Assembly: GCA_031291305.1 (NCBI GenBank)
Contig: JARLJH010000058.1
Location: 62,001-126,000, forward strand
DNA: 64,000 nucleotides
Direction of reading: 5' to 3'
Source: Rhodoferax sp.
GTDB lineage: Bacteria; Pseudomonadota; Gammaproteobacteria; Burkholderiales; Burkholderiaceae_C
The translations under genes and the position numbers were made by a program. Position 1 is the first letter of the stretch; each line of letters starts with the position of its first letter. Below the pieces are notes generated by a model, which saw nothing but the letters and a program-made list of their open reading frames with translations, made no database searches and was not told where the DNA came from. Below, in pieces: positions 37,653-45,988 of the stretch.

Positions 37653-39452
37653 ATGATCAGACTGTCCGAACTCAAACTTCCCCTCTCCGCCTTGCCGGTG
37701 GTGACCCGCCGCGCCGCCGATGCGCCTGCTGAAACCGATGCCGACCGCGCACCCATCATTCACCCGTTTGACGCCCTCAAACGCCTGAGCGCCCAGGCGC
37801 TGGGTGTGGACCCGGCAGTCATCACCGACTTACACATCTTCAAACGCAGCTTTGACGCGCGCAAGGCAGAGCTGCTGGCGGTGTTCATTGTGGACATCCG
37901 CCTGACCGACCCGGCGCTGGAGGCCGCGCTGCTGGAGCGGTTCAAGGCCAACCCGCACATCCTGCCCACGCCCGACATGGCTTATCCGCTGGTCGCTACC
38001 GCGCCAGCAGACCAGGCGCTGCGCCCGGTGGTGGTGGGTTTTGGCCCCTGCGGCATGTTTGCGGCGCTGATTCTGGCGCAAATGGGGTTCAAACCCCTTG
38101 TATTGGAGCGTGGTCGCCAAGTGCGCGAGCGCACCAAAGACACCTGGGGTCTGTGGCGCAAACACGTGCTCAACCCCGAGAGCAACGTGCAGTTTGGTGA
38201 AGGCGGCGCCGGCACCTTTTCCGACGGCAAACTGTGGAGCCAGATCAAGGACCCGCGCCATCTGGGCCGCAAGGTGATGACCGAATTCGTCAACTTTGGC
38301 GCGCCGCCCGAAATTCTGGTGGAAGCGCACCCGCACATCGGCACCTTCAAGCTGGTCAAAGTGGTGGAAAACCTGCGCGAACGCATCATCGCCCTGGGCG
38401 GCGAGATTCGTTTTGAACAGCGGGTGATGGATGTCGAAGTAGAGGTTTCGGACGGAAAGAGACAGATGCGCGGCCTGACCGTGCTGGAGCAGACCACGGG
38501 CAACACCTATGAACTGCGCGCCGACCAGGTCATTCTGGCGCTGGGCCACAGCGCACGCGACACTTTTGCGATGCTGCATTCGCGCGGCGTGGCCACACAG
38601 GCCAAACCATTTTCCGTTGGTTTTCGCATCGAGCACCCGCAAAGCCTGATCGACCGTGCCCTGTGGGGCCGCCACGCGGGCAATCCGGTGCTGGGGGCCG
38701 CCGCCTACAAGCTGGTGCACCACGCCCAGAACGGCCGCAGCGTCTACAGCTTTTGCATGTGCCCAGGCGGCACCGTGGTAGCGGCCACCAGTGAGCCCGG
38801 CCGGGTCGTCACCAACGGCATGAGTCAGTATTCGCGCAACGAGCGCAACGCCAATGCAGGTCTCGTGGTGGGTATCGAACCCATCGACTACCCGCAGGAC
38901 AGCGCCGCATTCATTGCGGCTTTTGGGCCTGCAACCGGCGAAAAATATGCGCAAGAAGCTCTTGAATTTAGAGCAAATGACAGACAGGCTGTGCACCCGC
39001 TGGCAGGTATCAACCTGCAGCGCCAGCTCGAATCCAATGCCTATGTGCTGGGTGGCAGCAATTACGAAGCACCCGGGCAACTGGTGGGTGACTTCATCCA
39101 CGGCGAGGCGTCCAGCAGCTTGGGCCACGTGCTGCCCTCGTACCAACCCGGTGTGAAACTCGGTGACCTGCACCTGGCCCTACCGGACTACGCCATTGCC
39201 GCACTGCGCGAGGCGCTGCCCGCCTTTGGCAAAAAGATCAAAGGCTTTGACATGCCCGACGCGGTGTTAACCGGCGTCGAAACCCGCACCTCGTCGCCCT
39301 TGCGCATGCCACGTGGTGAGGACTTCCAGAGCATCAACACGGCGGGGCTGTACCCGGGTGGTGAAGGTGCCGGTTACGCGGGCGGCATCCTGTCGGCGGC
39401 GGTGGATGGCATCAAGCTGGCGGAGGCGCTAGCGCGGCAAGTGGCTGGGTAG
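37653..39452 (+). CDS. FAD-dependent dehydrogenase of unknown substrate (COG2509 type)
   Basis: About 599 residues. A small N-terminal domain (FDALKRLSAQALGVDPAVITDLHIFKRSFD) precedes an FAD-binding Rossmann fold with VVVGFGPCGMFAALILAQMG and a second glycine-rich segment FGEGGAGTFSDGKL. The C-terminal LYPGGEGAGYAGGILSAAVDGI closes the FAD site. The pattern matches the uncharacterised COG2509 family of flavoproteins. The ATG at 37,653 is chosen because it opens the conserved N-terminal domain; upstream frame is open but lacks it. It is divergent from the AlkD-like gene. Confidence 0.9.
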   Translation: MIRLSELKLPLSALPVVTRRAADAPAETDADRAPIIHPFDALKRLSAQALGVDPAVITDLHIFKRSFDARKAELLAVFIVDIRLTDPALEAALLERFKANPHILPTPDMAYPLVATAPADQALRPVVVGFGPCGMFAALILAQMGFKPLVLERGRQVRERTKDTWGLWRKHVLNPESNVQFGEGGAGTFSDGKLWSQIKDPRHLGRKVMTEFVNFGAPPEILVEAHPHIGTFKLVKVVENLRERIIALGGEIRFEQRVMDVEVEVSDGKRQMRGLTVLEQTTGNTYELRADQVILALGHSARDTFAMLHSRGVATQAKPFSVGFRIEHPQSLIDRALWGRHAGNPVLGAAAYKLVHHAQNGRSVYSFCMCPGGTVVAATSEPGRVVTNGMSQYSRNERNANAGLVVGIEPIDYPQDSAAFIAAFGPATGEKYAQEALEFRANDRQAVHPLAGINLQRQLESNAYVLGGSNYEAPGQLVGDFIHGEASSSLGHVLPSYQPGVKLGDLHLALPDYAIAALREALPAFGKKIKGFDMPDAVLTGVETRTSSPLRMPRGEDFQSINTAGLYPGGEGAGYAGGILSAAVDGIKLAEALARQVAG

Positions 39453-39549
39453 TTGTTGATCAAATTGGCCTGTAGCCCTTATATATCAAGGGCCTGTAGC
39501 TATCGTTTATTTTGATTGTTTGGTATGCGCGGCGCCAGGCGAGCGGCGG
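39452..39549. repeat. Direct repeat DR1 flanking the hipBA module (left)
   Basis: About 98 bp beginning GTTGTTGATCAAATTGGC, running through a copy of the dispersed palindrome (39,463-39,505) and ending GGCGCCAGGCGAGCGGCGG. It matches DR2 at 41,544-41,647 over most of its length. Confidence 0.75.
39463..39505. repeat. Dispersed palindromic repeat copy in DR1
   Basis: CCTGTAGCCCTTATATATC followed by AAGGGCCTGTAGCTATCG: inverted CCCTT/AAGGG halves flanked by TAGC/AGCTA; one of the best-preserved copies. Confidence 0.8.
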
Positions 39550-39681
39550 GGTAACCGTTCTCCGGCCCCCTCGCGGGAAGCGGCTTGAGCGAACCTTTTA
39601 CCGGGTGTCGCGTCTGGTGGTGGTGCGCCAGCTGTCTCATCACGCGAATGGGTTCTGCGCCCGGTTACCCCACCACTCGCC
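39538..39681. repeat. Long inverted repeat upstream of hipB
   Basis: Arms 39,538-39,557 (GGCGAGCGGCGGGGTAACCG) and 39,662-39,681 are reverse complements at 18 of 20 positions, separated by 104 bp. The loop has no credible gene. The rest of 39,682-39,810 is featureless until the AT-rich hipBA promoter. Confidence 0.7.
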
Positions 39682-39814
39682 TTCAACGGTTTGGGATGCG
39701 CTGTTGGGTGGAGAGATCCAGGCCGTCGACTCGACGCTTTGACGCTGCCACATACAAGGTAGAAAATCTATGCGTTTAGATAGATTTCTTGTAGGCTTAA
39801 CCATTTCATCCAGA

Positions 39815-39887
39815 AATATATGCAAACGTATATATTCTTATTCAAAACCTGCAAGCACACATAAAATATATTCAATTGCATATATTT
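39815..39887. promoter_or_regulatory. Two palindromic operators of hipBA
   Basis: Palindrome O1 (39,815-39,836) has arms AATATAT/ATATATT; O2 (39,864-39,887) has arms AAATATAT/ATATATTT with 11 of 12 pairs matching. Their centres are 50 bp apart in a very AT-rich stretch just upstream of hipB, where a HipB dimer would be expected to autoregulate. AAGGAGAG precedes the hipB ATG. Confidence 0.6.
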
Positions 39888-39900
39888 AAGGAGAGCTGCC

Positions 39901-40221
39901 ATGCTTCTTCCCGTGACGACAGTTTCTGAACTTGGAATGATGCTGCGTGCCACACGCAAGTCCCAGGGCGTGCGTCTGGACGATGCGGCGGGCGCAGCAG
40001 GCGTCGGCCCGGTGTTTGCCGGGGAGTTCGAACGCGGCAAGGAAAGTGTGCAATTTGATTTGGCGCTCAAGCTTTTGCAGGAGATGGGTTTGCGACTCCA
40101 GGTGGATGTACCGGACTCGGCCCTGCCCCTTTTCAAGCAGTTGCAGGAAACTGGCCTGCGCCCGCTGCCCAAAAGAGCCTCACGCCGTCCAGCCAAACCG
40201 GCTAAGGACGCCACATCATGA
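39901..40221 (+). CDS. hipB: HipB-like antitoxin, XRE-family helix-turn-helix
   Basis: 106 residues. The XRE helix-turn-helix spans about residues 9-60 (ELGMMLRATRKSQGVRLDDAAGAAGVGPVFAGEFERGK). The tail is Lys/Arg/Pro-rich (RPLPKRASRRPAKPAK). Overlaps the hipA start by 4 bp (ATGA at 40,218-40,221). HipB neutralises HipA and represses the operon. Intact here even though hipA is broken. Confidence 0.9.
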   Translation: MLLPVTTVSELGMMLRATRKSQGVRLDDAAGAAGVGPVFAGEFERGKESVQFDLALKLLQEMGLRLQVDVPDSALPLFKQLQETGLRPLPKRASRRPAKPAKDATS

Positions 40222-41475
40222 CCAGCACGACAGCACGTGTGCTGGATGTCTTCGTGAATGAGCGCCTAGTCGGGCAGCTCCATGAAGCCGATGACATCTG
40301 GTCCTTTGAATACGCGACCAGCTGGCAACAAGCCTCTGATGCGTTCAGCCTGGCACCTGGTTTGCCTAGGGAAATCACCTTGCACACCGACGGCTCATCG
40401 ATGCGGCGCGTGCAATGGTATTTTGACAATCTGCTGCCGGAAGAAGGCCTGCGAGATGTGTTGGCCAAGGAGGCCCGCATCGACAAATTCGACGCATTCG
40501 GCTTGCTCCAACACCTTGGCGCGGAGTCTGCGGGCTCCCTCGTGTTGCTTGAGCCCGGTGCCGCGCCAGCCGAACGTGGCCGCAAGCCACTGACCCGTGC
40601 CGACCTGCAAAAGCGTATCAACAACCTGCCGCATGCCAGCCTGAGCAGCGGCGCCCCCAAACGCATGTCGCTGGCCGGTGCCCAGCACAAAATGGTGGTG
40701 ATCAAGGCCGGCGACGATCTGTATGAGCCTTTGGCGGGCACGCCATCCACGCACATTCTCAAACCCAACGCACTTTCGCCAGACTACCCATCGTCGGTGA
40801 TGAACGAGTTTTTCATCATGCGCCTGGCCCGCGCCGTGGGTCTGGAGGTGCCCGATGTTGATCGCTTCTACACCCCGGCACCGGTGTACATCGTGGAACG
40901 ATTTGACCGAACTGGTGGCCAAGATGTGCAGCGGCTTCACATCATCGACAGCTGCCAGTTGCTCGACAAATCCCGAGCGTTCAAGTACCAGCAAGCCAAC
41001 TTGGAAACACTGGGCGAAACCATCCGGCAATGCCGTGCCAAGACCATCGCCCGAGTGCAGCTGTATCGGTGGCTGCTGTTTAACGTGATCGTTGGTAACG
41101 GCGACAACCACCTCAAGAACATCTCGTTCAGAGTGAGCAGCGCAGGCATCGAACTGGCCCCGTGTGGAGATGGCGGTGTCGGTGGCAGGCGCACACCATT
41201 TCAACGACGTCACTCGGGACAAGTTGCTCACCGCCGGGGAAGCTTTGGGGCTAGGTCACGCCACCGCGGTGCGCGAACTTGAAGCCATGGCGCGCGACTT
41301 GCCAAAAAAGGCGGACGCGCTCTTTGACGAGATCACGCAGGCCTTTGAGTCGATCATCCAGGCGACCCCCTTGCCAGATGCCGTGCGACAAGTTCAGGGC
41401 GGGGAGTTGATGCTGCTGCGGGCGATCCGAAAAATCGTCATGCACGACATGCTGGAGCGCGTCCAAAAGCACTGA
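40218..41475 (+). pseudogene. hipA: hipA-like toxin kinase, broken by internal deletion and frameshift
   Basis: The first 315 residues are a good HipA: N-terminal couple-hipA domain, SLAGAQHKMVV nucleotide loop, and the catalytic loop GNGDNHLKN at 293-301. After ELAP (313-315) the frame changes: the downstream HipA part (VEMAVSVAGAHHFNDVTRDKLLTAGEALGLG ... to HDMLERVQKH) continues in the +1 frame from about 41,164 to 41,475. The usual FYDLLS/AYDLL segment with the metal-binding Asp is missing between them, so roughly 30 codons were deleted with a shift. The frame-1 product ends at 41,282 with an unrelated tail. The kinase is predicted inactive unless this is a sequencing fault. Confidence 0.85.
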
Positions 41476-41543
41476 ATATCGCCAGCCTTGCCCTGCCCGC
41501 TGCTTCTTCATGATGAGCGCTGGTGACGGAGATGGATCGAGAA

Positions 41544-41647
41544 GTTGTTGACTAAATTGGCTTCTAGCCCTTAGATATCAAGGGCATAAAGCTATCACTT
41601 ATGCAGTTTCTGAGTGCCTGATTCGCGTGGCGCCGGGCGAGCGACGG
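41544..41647. repeat. Direct repeat DR2 flanking the hipBA module (right)
   Basis: About 104 bp beginning GTTGTTGACTAAATTGGC, containing a dispersed-palindrome copy (41,553-41,600) and ending GGCGCCGGGCGAGCGACGG; the counterpart of DR1 at 39,452-39,549. Confidence 0.75.
41553..41600. repeat. Dispersed palindromic repeat copy in DR2
   Basis: TTCTAGCCCTTAGATATC followed by AAGGGCATAAAGCTATCAC, closely matching the copy at 39,463-39,505. Confidence 0.8.
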
Positions 41648-41656
41648 CGTTGGGCA

Positions 41657-42730
41657 TCACTGGCACACGAGTGCACGAAGCCGAAGGATGTCTGCCTCGT
41701 GAAGGCGCTGAAACAGGTCAGAGGTTAGGTTGAAAGTGAGCTCAAAATCGTTAGGAGCGTTGAATTCCCCATTGAGTGAAAGTGCCGACCAGATCAGTGC
41801 GAGGCCTCTATCGCAGGTACACATGGAAAATGCCTCCTGCTTAAATAGCGCTTGGCCTGCGGCTGCTAGTTCGATGTGACGTATATCGCTCAATGCATTG
41901 AATGCCATTTCTTCGGAGTATGTATTCTTTGGCTTTAGTATTCTCCGACCGATCGCGGGAGGTTTGCCGTGGTCGTGCTCAAACAGGCAGGATAAGGCGG
42001 CAAGACAGACTATCGAAGCGCGATTGACCTGATGCTTATCGGCGGCGCAAAGTACTTCTTTTGCAAGCTTCCATCCGTTCAAACGATTTGGCCTGTTAAC
42101 AAGTGTGGGGCAAACTTCTTGCAGAAATGCAATTTCTTGCGCAGGCCGACTGTCGAATGCTTCGAGCTGTGCATATGCCGCGCGATATGCTTCTGCGGAT
42201 AGATGAATGACGTGGCATTTCGGCAGCGCATGCAACAACTCTGCCGCGCCTTCCTCGTAGCCAGCCACAAACTCATCCATTGTTGGTTTGCGCTGAAAGT
42301 TCGCCTCGAAAGCAAAGGGCAGCGGATTAAACAAAGGGGATCCCTGCGCAAAGAAATCTGACCACCAAGTCAGGGACTCGGCATTGGCTGCAACCTTTCC
42401 CTCGCGAATCTTGCGAAGTGTGATGACGACATTCCTATCCACAAGGAACCGCGAAGGCATAGCAAACGGCATCGGAACCCAGCCGTTTGGAACTAGGGCG
42501 AAGATCGTGGTAGGTTTGTTGAAAATAACCTTAGCTTTGACCGTTGCGTGACCTGGCTCTGGTTTGCCATTGAGCAGTGCACTATTCCCTCGCATTTCTA
42601 GGTTCAGCGGGGTCGACTCATTCTCCTCCAGTTCAAGAATTTCTAACGGGCCGAACGGGCGAACATAGTCCGGCACTAACTCGACGCTTTTGTTGTCTTC
42701 GAACTCGGCTTTGAAGGAGAAGAGTGACAT
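41657..42730 (-). CDS. Unrecognised 357-aa protein in accessory region
   Basis: I do not recognise this protein. It starts MSLFSFKAEFEDNKSVELVPDYVRPFGP, is soluble by composition, has eight Cys scattered in the second half (including MCTCDRG near residue 309) and no signal peptide or membrane helix. Base composition is visibly lower in GC than the neighbours, with AT-ending codons frequent, which suggests transfer. It lies between direct repeat DR2 and a possible decayed attC-like sequence. GAGAAG is 6-11 bp before the ATG. A defence-island or cassette-borne function is possible but not supported by any motif. Confidence 0.7.
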   Translation of the reverse strand: MSLFSFKAEFEDNKSVELVPDYVRPFGPLEILELEENESTPLNLEMRGNSALLNGKPEPGHATVKAKVIFNKPTTIFALVPNGWVPMPFAMPSRFLVDRNVVITLRKIREGKVAANAESLTWWSDFFAQGSPLFNPLPFAFEANFQRKPTMDEFVAGYEEGAAELLHALPKCHVIHLSAEAYRAAYAQLEAFDSRPAQEIAFLQEVCPTLVNRPNRLNGWKLAKEVLCAADKHQVNRASIVCLAALSCLFEHDHGKPPAIGRRILKPKNTYSEEMAFNALSDIRHIELAAAGQALFKQEAFSMCTCDRGLALIWSALSLNGEFNAPNDFELTFNLTSDLFQRLHEADILRLRALVCQ

Positions 42731-43056
42731 GGTGGCTTTTATGGTGCCTAACGAAATGTTGCTCAGCCATCCCGCTTGCTGGATCTGAGTTACGTGCGCT
42801 ATTTGGACTCAAGCACTATAGCTGGCACCGCCAAGAGACAGACTTGTATCGGGCGAAGTTTTCATCCGGTGGCGAGGGAGCAACGGCCAAGTGCGTCGTC
42901 CGAGCGACATGGGTGCAGCATCTGCGCGTTTGACGTGTCACCTCAGCATTCAACCCATTGATAGAAAAAGCGCCATCAGCCCTTATAGATCATGGGTTAG
43001 AGCTATCAATACCATACCAATCTATCCCACCTGCGTGATGGTGTGTTGGCTTTGGG
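42731..43056. other. Intergenic region with a dispersed repeat copy
   Basis: A 326-bp gap. It begins with GTGCCTAACG and an imperfect CTCAG/CTGAG hairpin (42,744-42,795), and holds a copy of the dispersed palindrome at 42,962-43,010 (ATCAGCCCTTATAGATCATG...AGAGCTATCAA). Small open frames here have no support. Confidence 0.5.
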
Positions 43057-43563
43057 TCAGGCCGCTTCCCCTGCCTCCAGCCGCAGCAGCAAATCGTTTG
43101 CCTCCAAAAACTGCGCCTCGCTGAAAACCCTGATACCTGCACTTTCCAACAGGGCCGACATCACGCCTTGCTCGGTCACGCGGACGCCTGTGAACGTGCC
43201 GTCGTAGATGTAGCCCGAACCACAGGAGGGGCTACCTTCCTTGAGCACCGCCACACGGATGCCTTTGTCTTGGGCCAGGGTCAGCGCGTGCTGGGCGCCG
43301 GTGACGAACGCGGTCGACACATCATTGCCCTGTGAGTCGACCACCCTAGCCCGCCCCTGCAGAACCATGGCGCCGCCCGCGCCTAAGCTGATCTCAGCGG
43401 GCGGGCGTGGCACGGGCAAGCCACCCGCGACCTCCGGGCAGACCGGGACCACGCGGCCCTGCGCTTGCCAGCGTGCCAGCACGTCGCTTTCGCAGCGTTT
43501 GTGGATATCGTTGTAGCGAACCGGGCTGCCAAGCAGGCAGGAACTCACGAGGACATATTGCAT
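43057..43563 (-). CDS. DUF523 family protein
   Basis: 168 residues with the DUF523 pattern: an N-terminal VSSCLLGSPVRYN, a middle VVPVCPEVAGGLPVPRPPAEI, and KEGSPSCGSGYIYDGTF. Conserved Cys in SSCLLG, VCPE and SPSCGS could bind a metal. Members are short soluble proteins without known function. Divergent or convergent partners do not suggest a role; the next gene upstream is a methyltransferase 85 bp away on the same strand. Confidence 0.9.
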   Translation of the reverse strand: MQYVLVSSCLLGSPVRYNDIHKRCESDVLARWQAQGRVVPVCPEVAGGLPVPRPPAEISLGAGGAMVLQGRARVVDSQGNDVSTAFVTGAQHALTLAQDKGIRVAVLKEGSPSCGSGYIYDGTFTGVRVTEQGVMSALLESAGIRVFSEAQFLEANDLLLRLEAGEAA

Positions 43564-43648
43564 GTGTGTGGCCTTTGGTGATGTGGTTGGACGCCGGTCT
43601 TGGCGTTTCCAAGCCGGAAAGCGACGTATGCTGGGCTGGTGGGCGGGC

Positions 43649-44395
43649 TCACCGCAGCATCAGCGCGAACACGCCCCAGCCCAGGTACTCGCGGGTGTAG
43701 GTGGTGTAGCGCGTGGGCTCCGAGTGGAGTTGGGCGCGCACCTCGGGCGCAAAGTCGTCGCCGGGGTTGGCGTCCAGCCAGCGGCGCATGGTGAGCCATT
43801 TGGCGGCCTCGTACCGGTCCCAGCCGCCCTGGTCCGCCAGAACCATTTCCACCAGGTCGTAACCCAGCTGGCCAAAAGACGCCACCAACTCTGGCAGCGT
43901 GAGAAAGTCGCTGATGGCGTGGGCCAGGCAGCCTTTGGCCACCTCTTGCATCGGCGGCAACTGGCGCCAAAACGGTTCGCCAATCAGGATGATCCCGCCG
44001 GGGCGCAGGCTCTGCGCCAGCAGCGTGATCGTACCGGCGACGCCCCCGGCGATCCAGGTGGCCCCCACGCAGGCGGCTACATCCACCCCCTGCTCAGAGA
44101 CATAACCGGCGGCATCACCGTGGATGAATTTAACTTGGTTGGCCACGCCAAGTTCTTGCGCACGGCGTTTGGCTTGTTCGGTGAACAGCTGGCTCATGTC
44201 GACGCCGGTGCCGGTGATGCCGTGGTCGCGTGCCCAGGTACACAACATCTCGCCCGAACCGCTGCCGAGGTCAAGCAGGCTGGCACCCGGCGTTAGGCGC
44301 AATGCCGCACCCAGGGTGGCGAGTTTGTCGGGGGTGATCGGGTTGTGGATGCGGTGCGCGCTTTCAGTGATGGTAAATATCCGTGGGATGTCCAT
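43649..44395 (-). CDS. Class I SAM-dependent methyltransferase
   Basis: 248 residues. SAM motif I is SLLDLGSGSGEML near 40-52, GVDMSQLFTEQAKRRA is motif II, and DVAACVGATWIAGG corresponds to motif IV. GGIILIGEPFWRQ follows as post-motif strand. The family resembles generic Methyltransf_25/31 proteins; the substrate cannot be inferred. It precedes the DUF523 gene and may be cotranscribed with it. Confidence 0.88.
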   Translation of the reverse strand: MDIPRIFTITESAHRIHNPITPDKLATLGAALRLTPGASLLDLGSGSGEMLCTWARDHGITGTGVDMSQLFTEQAKRRAQELGVANQVKFIHGDAAGYVSEQGVDVAACVGATWIAGGVAGTITLLAQSLRPGGIILIGEPFWRQLPPMQEVAKGCLAHAISDFLTLPELVASFGQLGYDLVEMVLADQGGWDRYEAAKWLTMRRWLDANPGDDFAPEVRAQLHSEPTRYTTYTREYLGWGVFALMLR

Positions 44396-44636
44396 GATGG
44401 AAAATTCCTGAGGGGTGAGCGTAGATGAGGTCGCGGTCTGTTTGATGTTGCCGAGCCCCCTGGCGGGGTGGGCAGATGTGCCCCGTCGTCCCGCTGGCTG
44501 GATCAGGTGCGAGGGTCAGAGGTCCGCAATCACTATAGCGCGCACCTCACAGAGACAGCCCGGTCATTGGGGGAGGAATTTGTGTTCGGTGGCTCGGGCG
44601 CAACAGCCGCCTAGTAACGCCCGTTGTCGACTCCAT

Positions 44637-44684
44637 ATAAAAGCGCCTGCAGCCCTCATAAAACAATGGCTAGACGCTATCAAT
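44637..44684. repeat. Dispersed palindromic repeat copy
   Basis: CTGCAGCCCTCATAAAAC then AATGGCTAGACGCTATCAA; a diverged member downstream of the methyltransferase promoter side. Confidence 0.6.
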
Positions 44685-44755
44685 TCTGGGATTATTGCTG
44701 CCGTGAATCGCAGAGGCGACCCAAAGCGGCGCTGCTCCCGCCTACACCGCCGCCC

Positions 44756-44867
44756 GTCGACGACACTGGGGCGAATGGTGCAGCATGGACTTGGGGTTTT
44801 GCCAAATCAAGGAGGAGCCCGCAGGGCGGGGGACATTTGCGGAACCATTTGCCCCAGTGTCATCGAC
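44756..44867. repeat. 24-bp inverted repeat with 64-bp loop
   Basis: Arms 44,756-44,779 (beginning GTCGACGACACTGGGGC) and 44,844-44,867 are reverse complements at 22 of 24 positions. The loop has no gene. The architecture resembles the hairpin elements at 31,938-32,160 but the core is different. Confidence 0.8.
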
Positions 44868-44881
44868 CCTCGCCCTACGAA

Positions 44882-44902
44882 GCTGGGCAACATCTGCCCA
44901 GC
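44882..44902 (-). terminator. Hairpin downstream of the TRAP operon
   Basis: GCTGGGCA (44,882-44,889) pairs perfectly with TGCCCAGC (44,895-44,902) across a 5-nt loop, about 13 bp past the dctP stop on its strand. There is no clear U-tract, so termination may be Rho-assisted or the hairpin may protect the 3' end. Confidence 0.45.
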
Positions 44903-44914
44903 CTGTAAAGGCGT

Positions 44915-45934
44915 TTATTTCCCGCCGCGAATCTTCTTCAGCTCGGCCTGCGTTTCGTTCCACAGGTCCATGCCGATGTCGGCGCCGATCCCGGCATACA
45001 CCTTGGTGAGCTTGTCGCGCATGCGGTCTGATTCAGCGGGTGACATTTCGTTGATCTGCATGCCCTTGGCTTTCAGATCGGCCATGGCTTTGGCGGCTTC
45101 TGCGCGCGTGTCCTTACGCTCGAAGTCGCGGCTGACCTTGGCGGCGTCCATCAGCACCTTTTGCTCGTCCTTGGTGAGCGTATCCCACCATTTCTTGCTG
45201 GCCGTGACAATCCACGGGCTGTACACGTGGTTCGTCACCGTCATGTACTTCTGCACCTCATAGAACTTGCTCGACAGAATGGTGTTGAACGGATTTTCCT
45301 GGCCGTCCACGGTCTTGGTTTCCAGCGCGCTGAACAGTTCCGAGAACGCCATCGGGATGGCGTTGGCGCCCAGGGTCTGAAAGGTGGTCAGGAACACGTT
45401 GTTTTGCATCACACGCAGCTTGATGCCGTCCAAGTCTTCCATCTTGGTGATCGGGCGCTTGCTGTTGGTCAGGTTGCGAAAGCCGTTTTCCCAATACACC
45501 AGCCCCACGAGGCCCTTGTCCTGCAACTTACCCTTGATCTTCTCGCCAATCGGTCCATCGAGCAGGATGTCGGCCTCCTTGGTGTTGCCGATCAGAAATG
45601 GCGTGTCCCACAGCGCCATTTCCTTGGTGATGCCCACCAGGGTGGCGGTGGAGCCGACCATCATTTCCTGTGCGCCACCAATCAGCGCCTGCTGCATCTG
45701 ATTGTCCGGGCCGAGAGCTGCGGCACCGATGGCACGCACCTTCATCTTGCCGCCGGACAGCTTGGCCACCTCATCGGCAAAGACCTTGGCCGCGCGGCCC
45801 TGGTTGCTTTGCTCGTTGAGGCCGTAGCCAAAACGGATCAAGTGCGGCTTGATGTCTAGCGCGAATGCCGAAAACGAGGTGCTGAGCACCGCAGCGCTGG
45901 CTGCGGCGATAAGGGTTCTGCGAAGCAATGACAT
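44915..45934 (-). CDS. dctP: TRAP transporter substrate-binding protein DctP
   Basis: 339 residues with a signal peptide (MSLLRRTLIAAASAAVLSTS, cleaved after about SAFA), then a periplasmic DctP fold: IRFGYGLNEQSNQGRAA, the conserved Arg region GIKLRVMQNNVF that anchors a substrate carboxylate, and ENPFNTILSSKFYEVQKY. The start at 45,934 has AGGAG 5-9 bp upstream; an open extension to 45,985 has no function. It is last in the gntK-dctQ-dctM-dctP operon, and the partner kinase suggests gluconate or a related sugar acid as ligand. Confidence 0.94.
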   Translation of the reverse strand: MSLLRRTLIAAASAAVLSTSFSAFALDIKPHLIRFGYGLNEQSNQGRAAKVFADEVAKLSGGKMKVRAIGAAALGPDNQMQQALIGGAQEMMVGSTATLVGITKEMALWDTPFLIGNTKEADILLDGPIGEKIKGKLQDKGLVGLVYWENGFRNLTNSKRPITKMEDLDGIKLRVMQNNVFLTTFQTLGANAIPMAFSELFSALETKTVDGQENPFNTILSSKFYEVQKYMTVTNHVYSPWIVTASKKWWDTLTKDEQKVLMDAAKVSRDFERKDTRAEAAKAMADLKAKGMQINEMSPAESDRMRDKLTKVYAGIGADIGMDLWNETQAELKKIRGGK

Positions 45935-45988
45935 GTGAATCTCCTGTTGGTTAAAGTCAAACACGTGGAAAAATCGGAAACACAAGCG

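Larger units (their letters stand above)
44396..44914. other. Intergenic region with repeat copy, inverted repeat and terminator-like hairpin
   Basis: A 519-bp gap without a convincing gene. It holds a dispersed-palindrome copy (44,637-44,684), a 24-bp inverted repeat (44,756-44,867) and a hairpin (44,882-44,902), annotated separately. Open frames across it have poor composition and no start signals. Confidence 0.55.

Noticed and set aside
37830-39173. 447-codon open frame antisense to the FAD dehydrogenase gene
   Set aside because: The plus-strand gene has clear flavoprotein motifs; the antisense product has none.
39512-39742. 76-codon ORF in the hairpin region before hipB
   Set aside because: It lies across repeat arms, has no ribosome binding site and no recognisable composition.
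44415-45263. 282-codon plus-strand frame in the gap before dctP
   Set aside because: It crosses the repeats and runs antisense into dctP; composition is that of a shadow.
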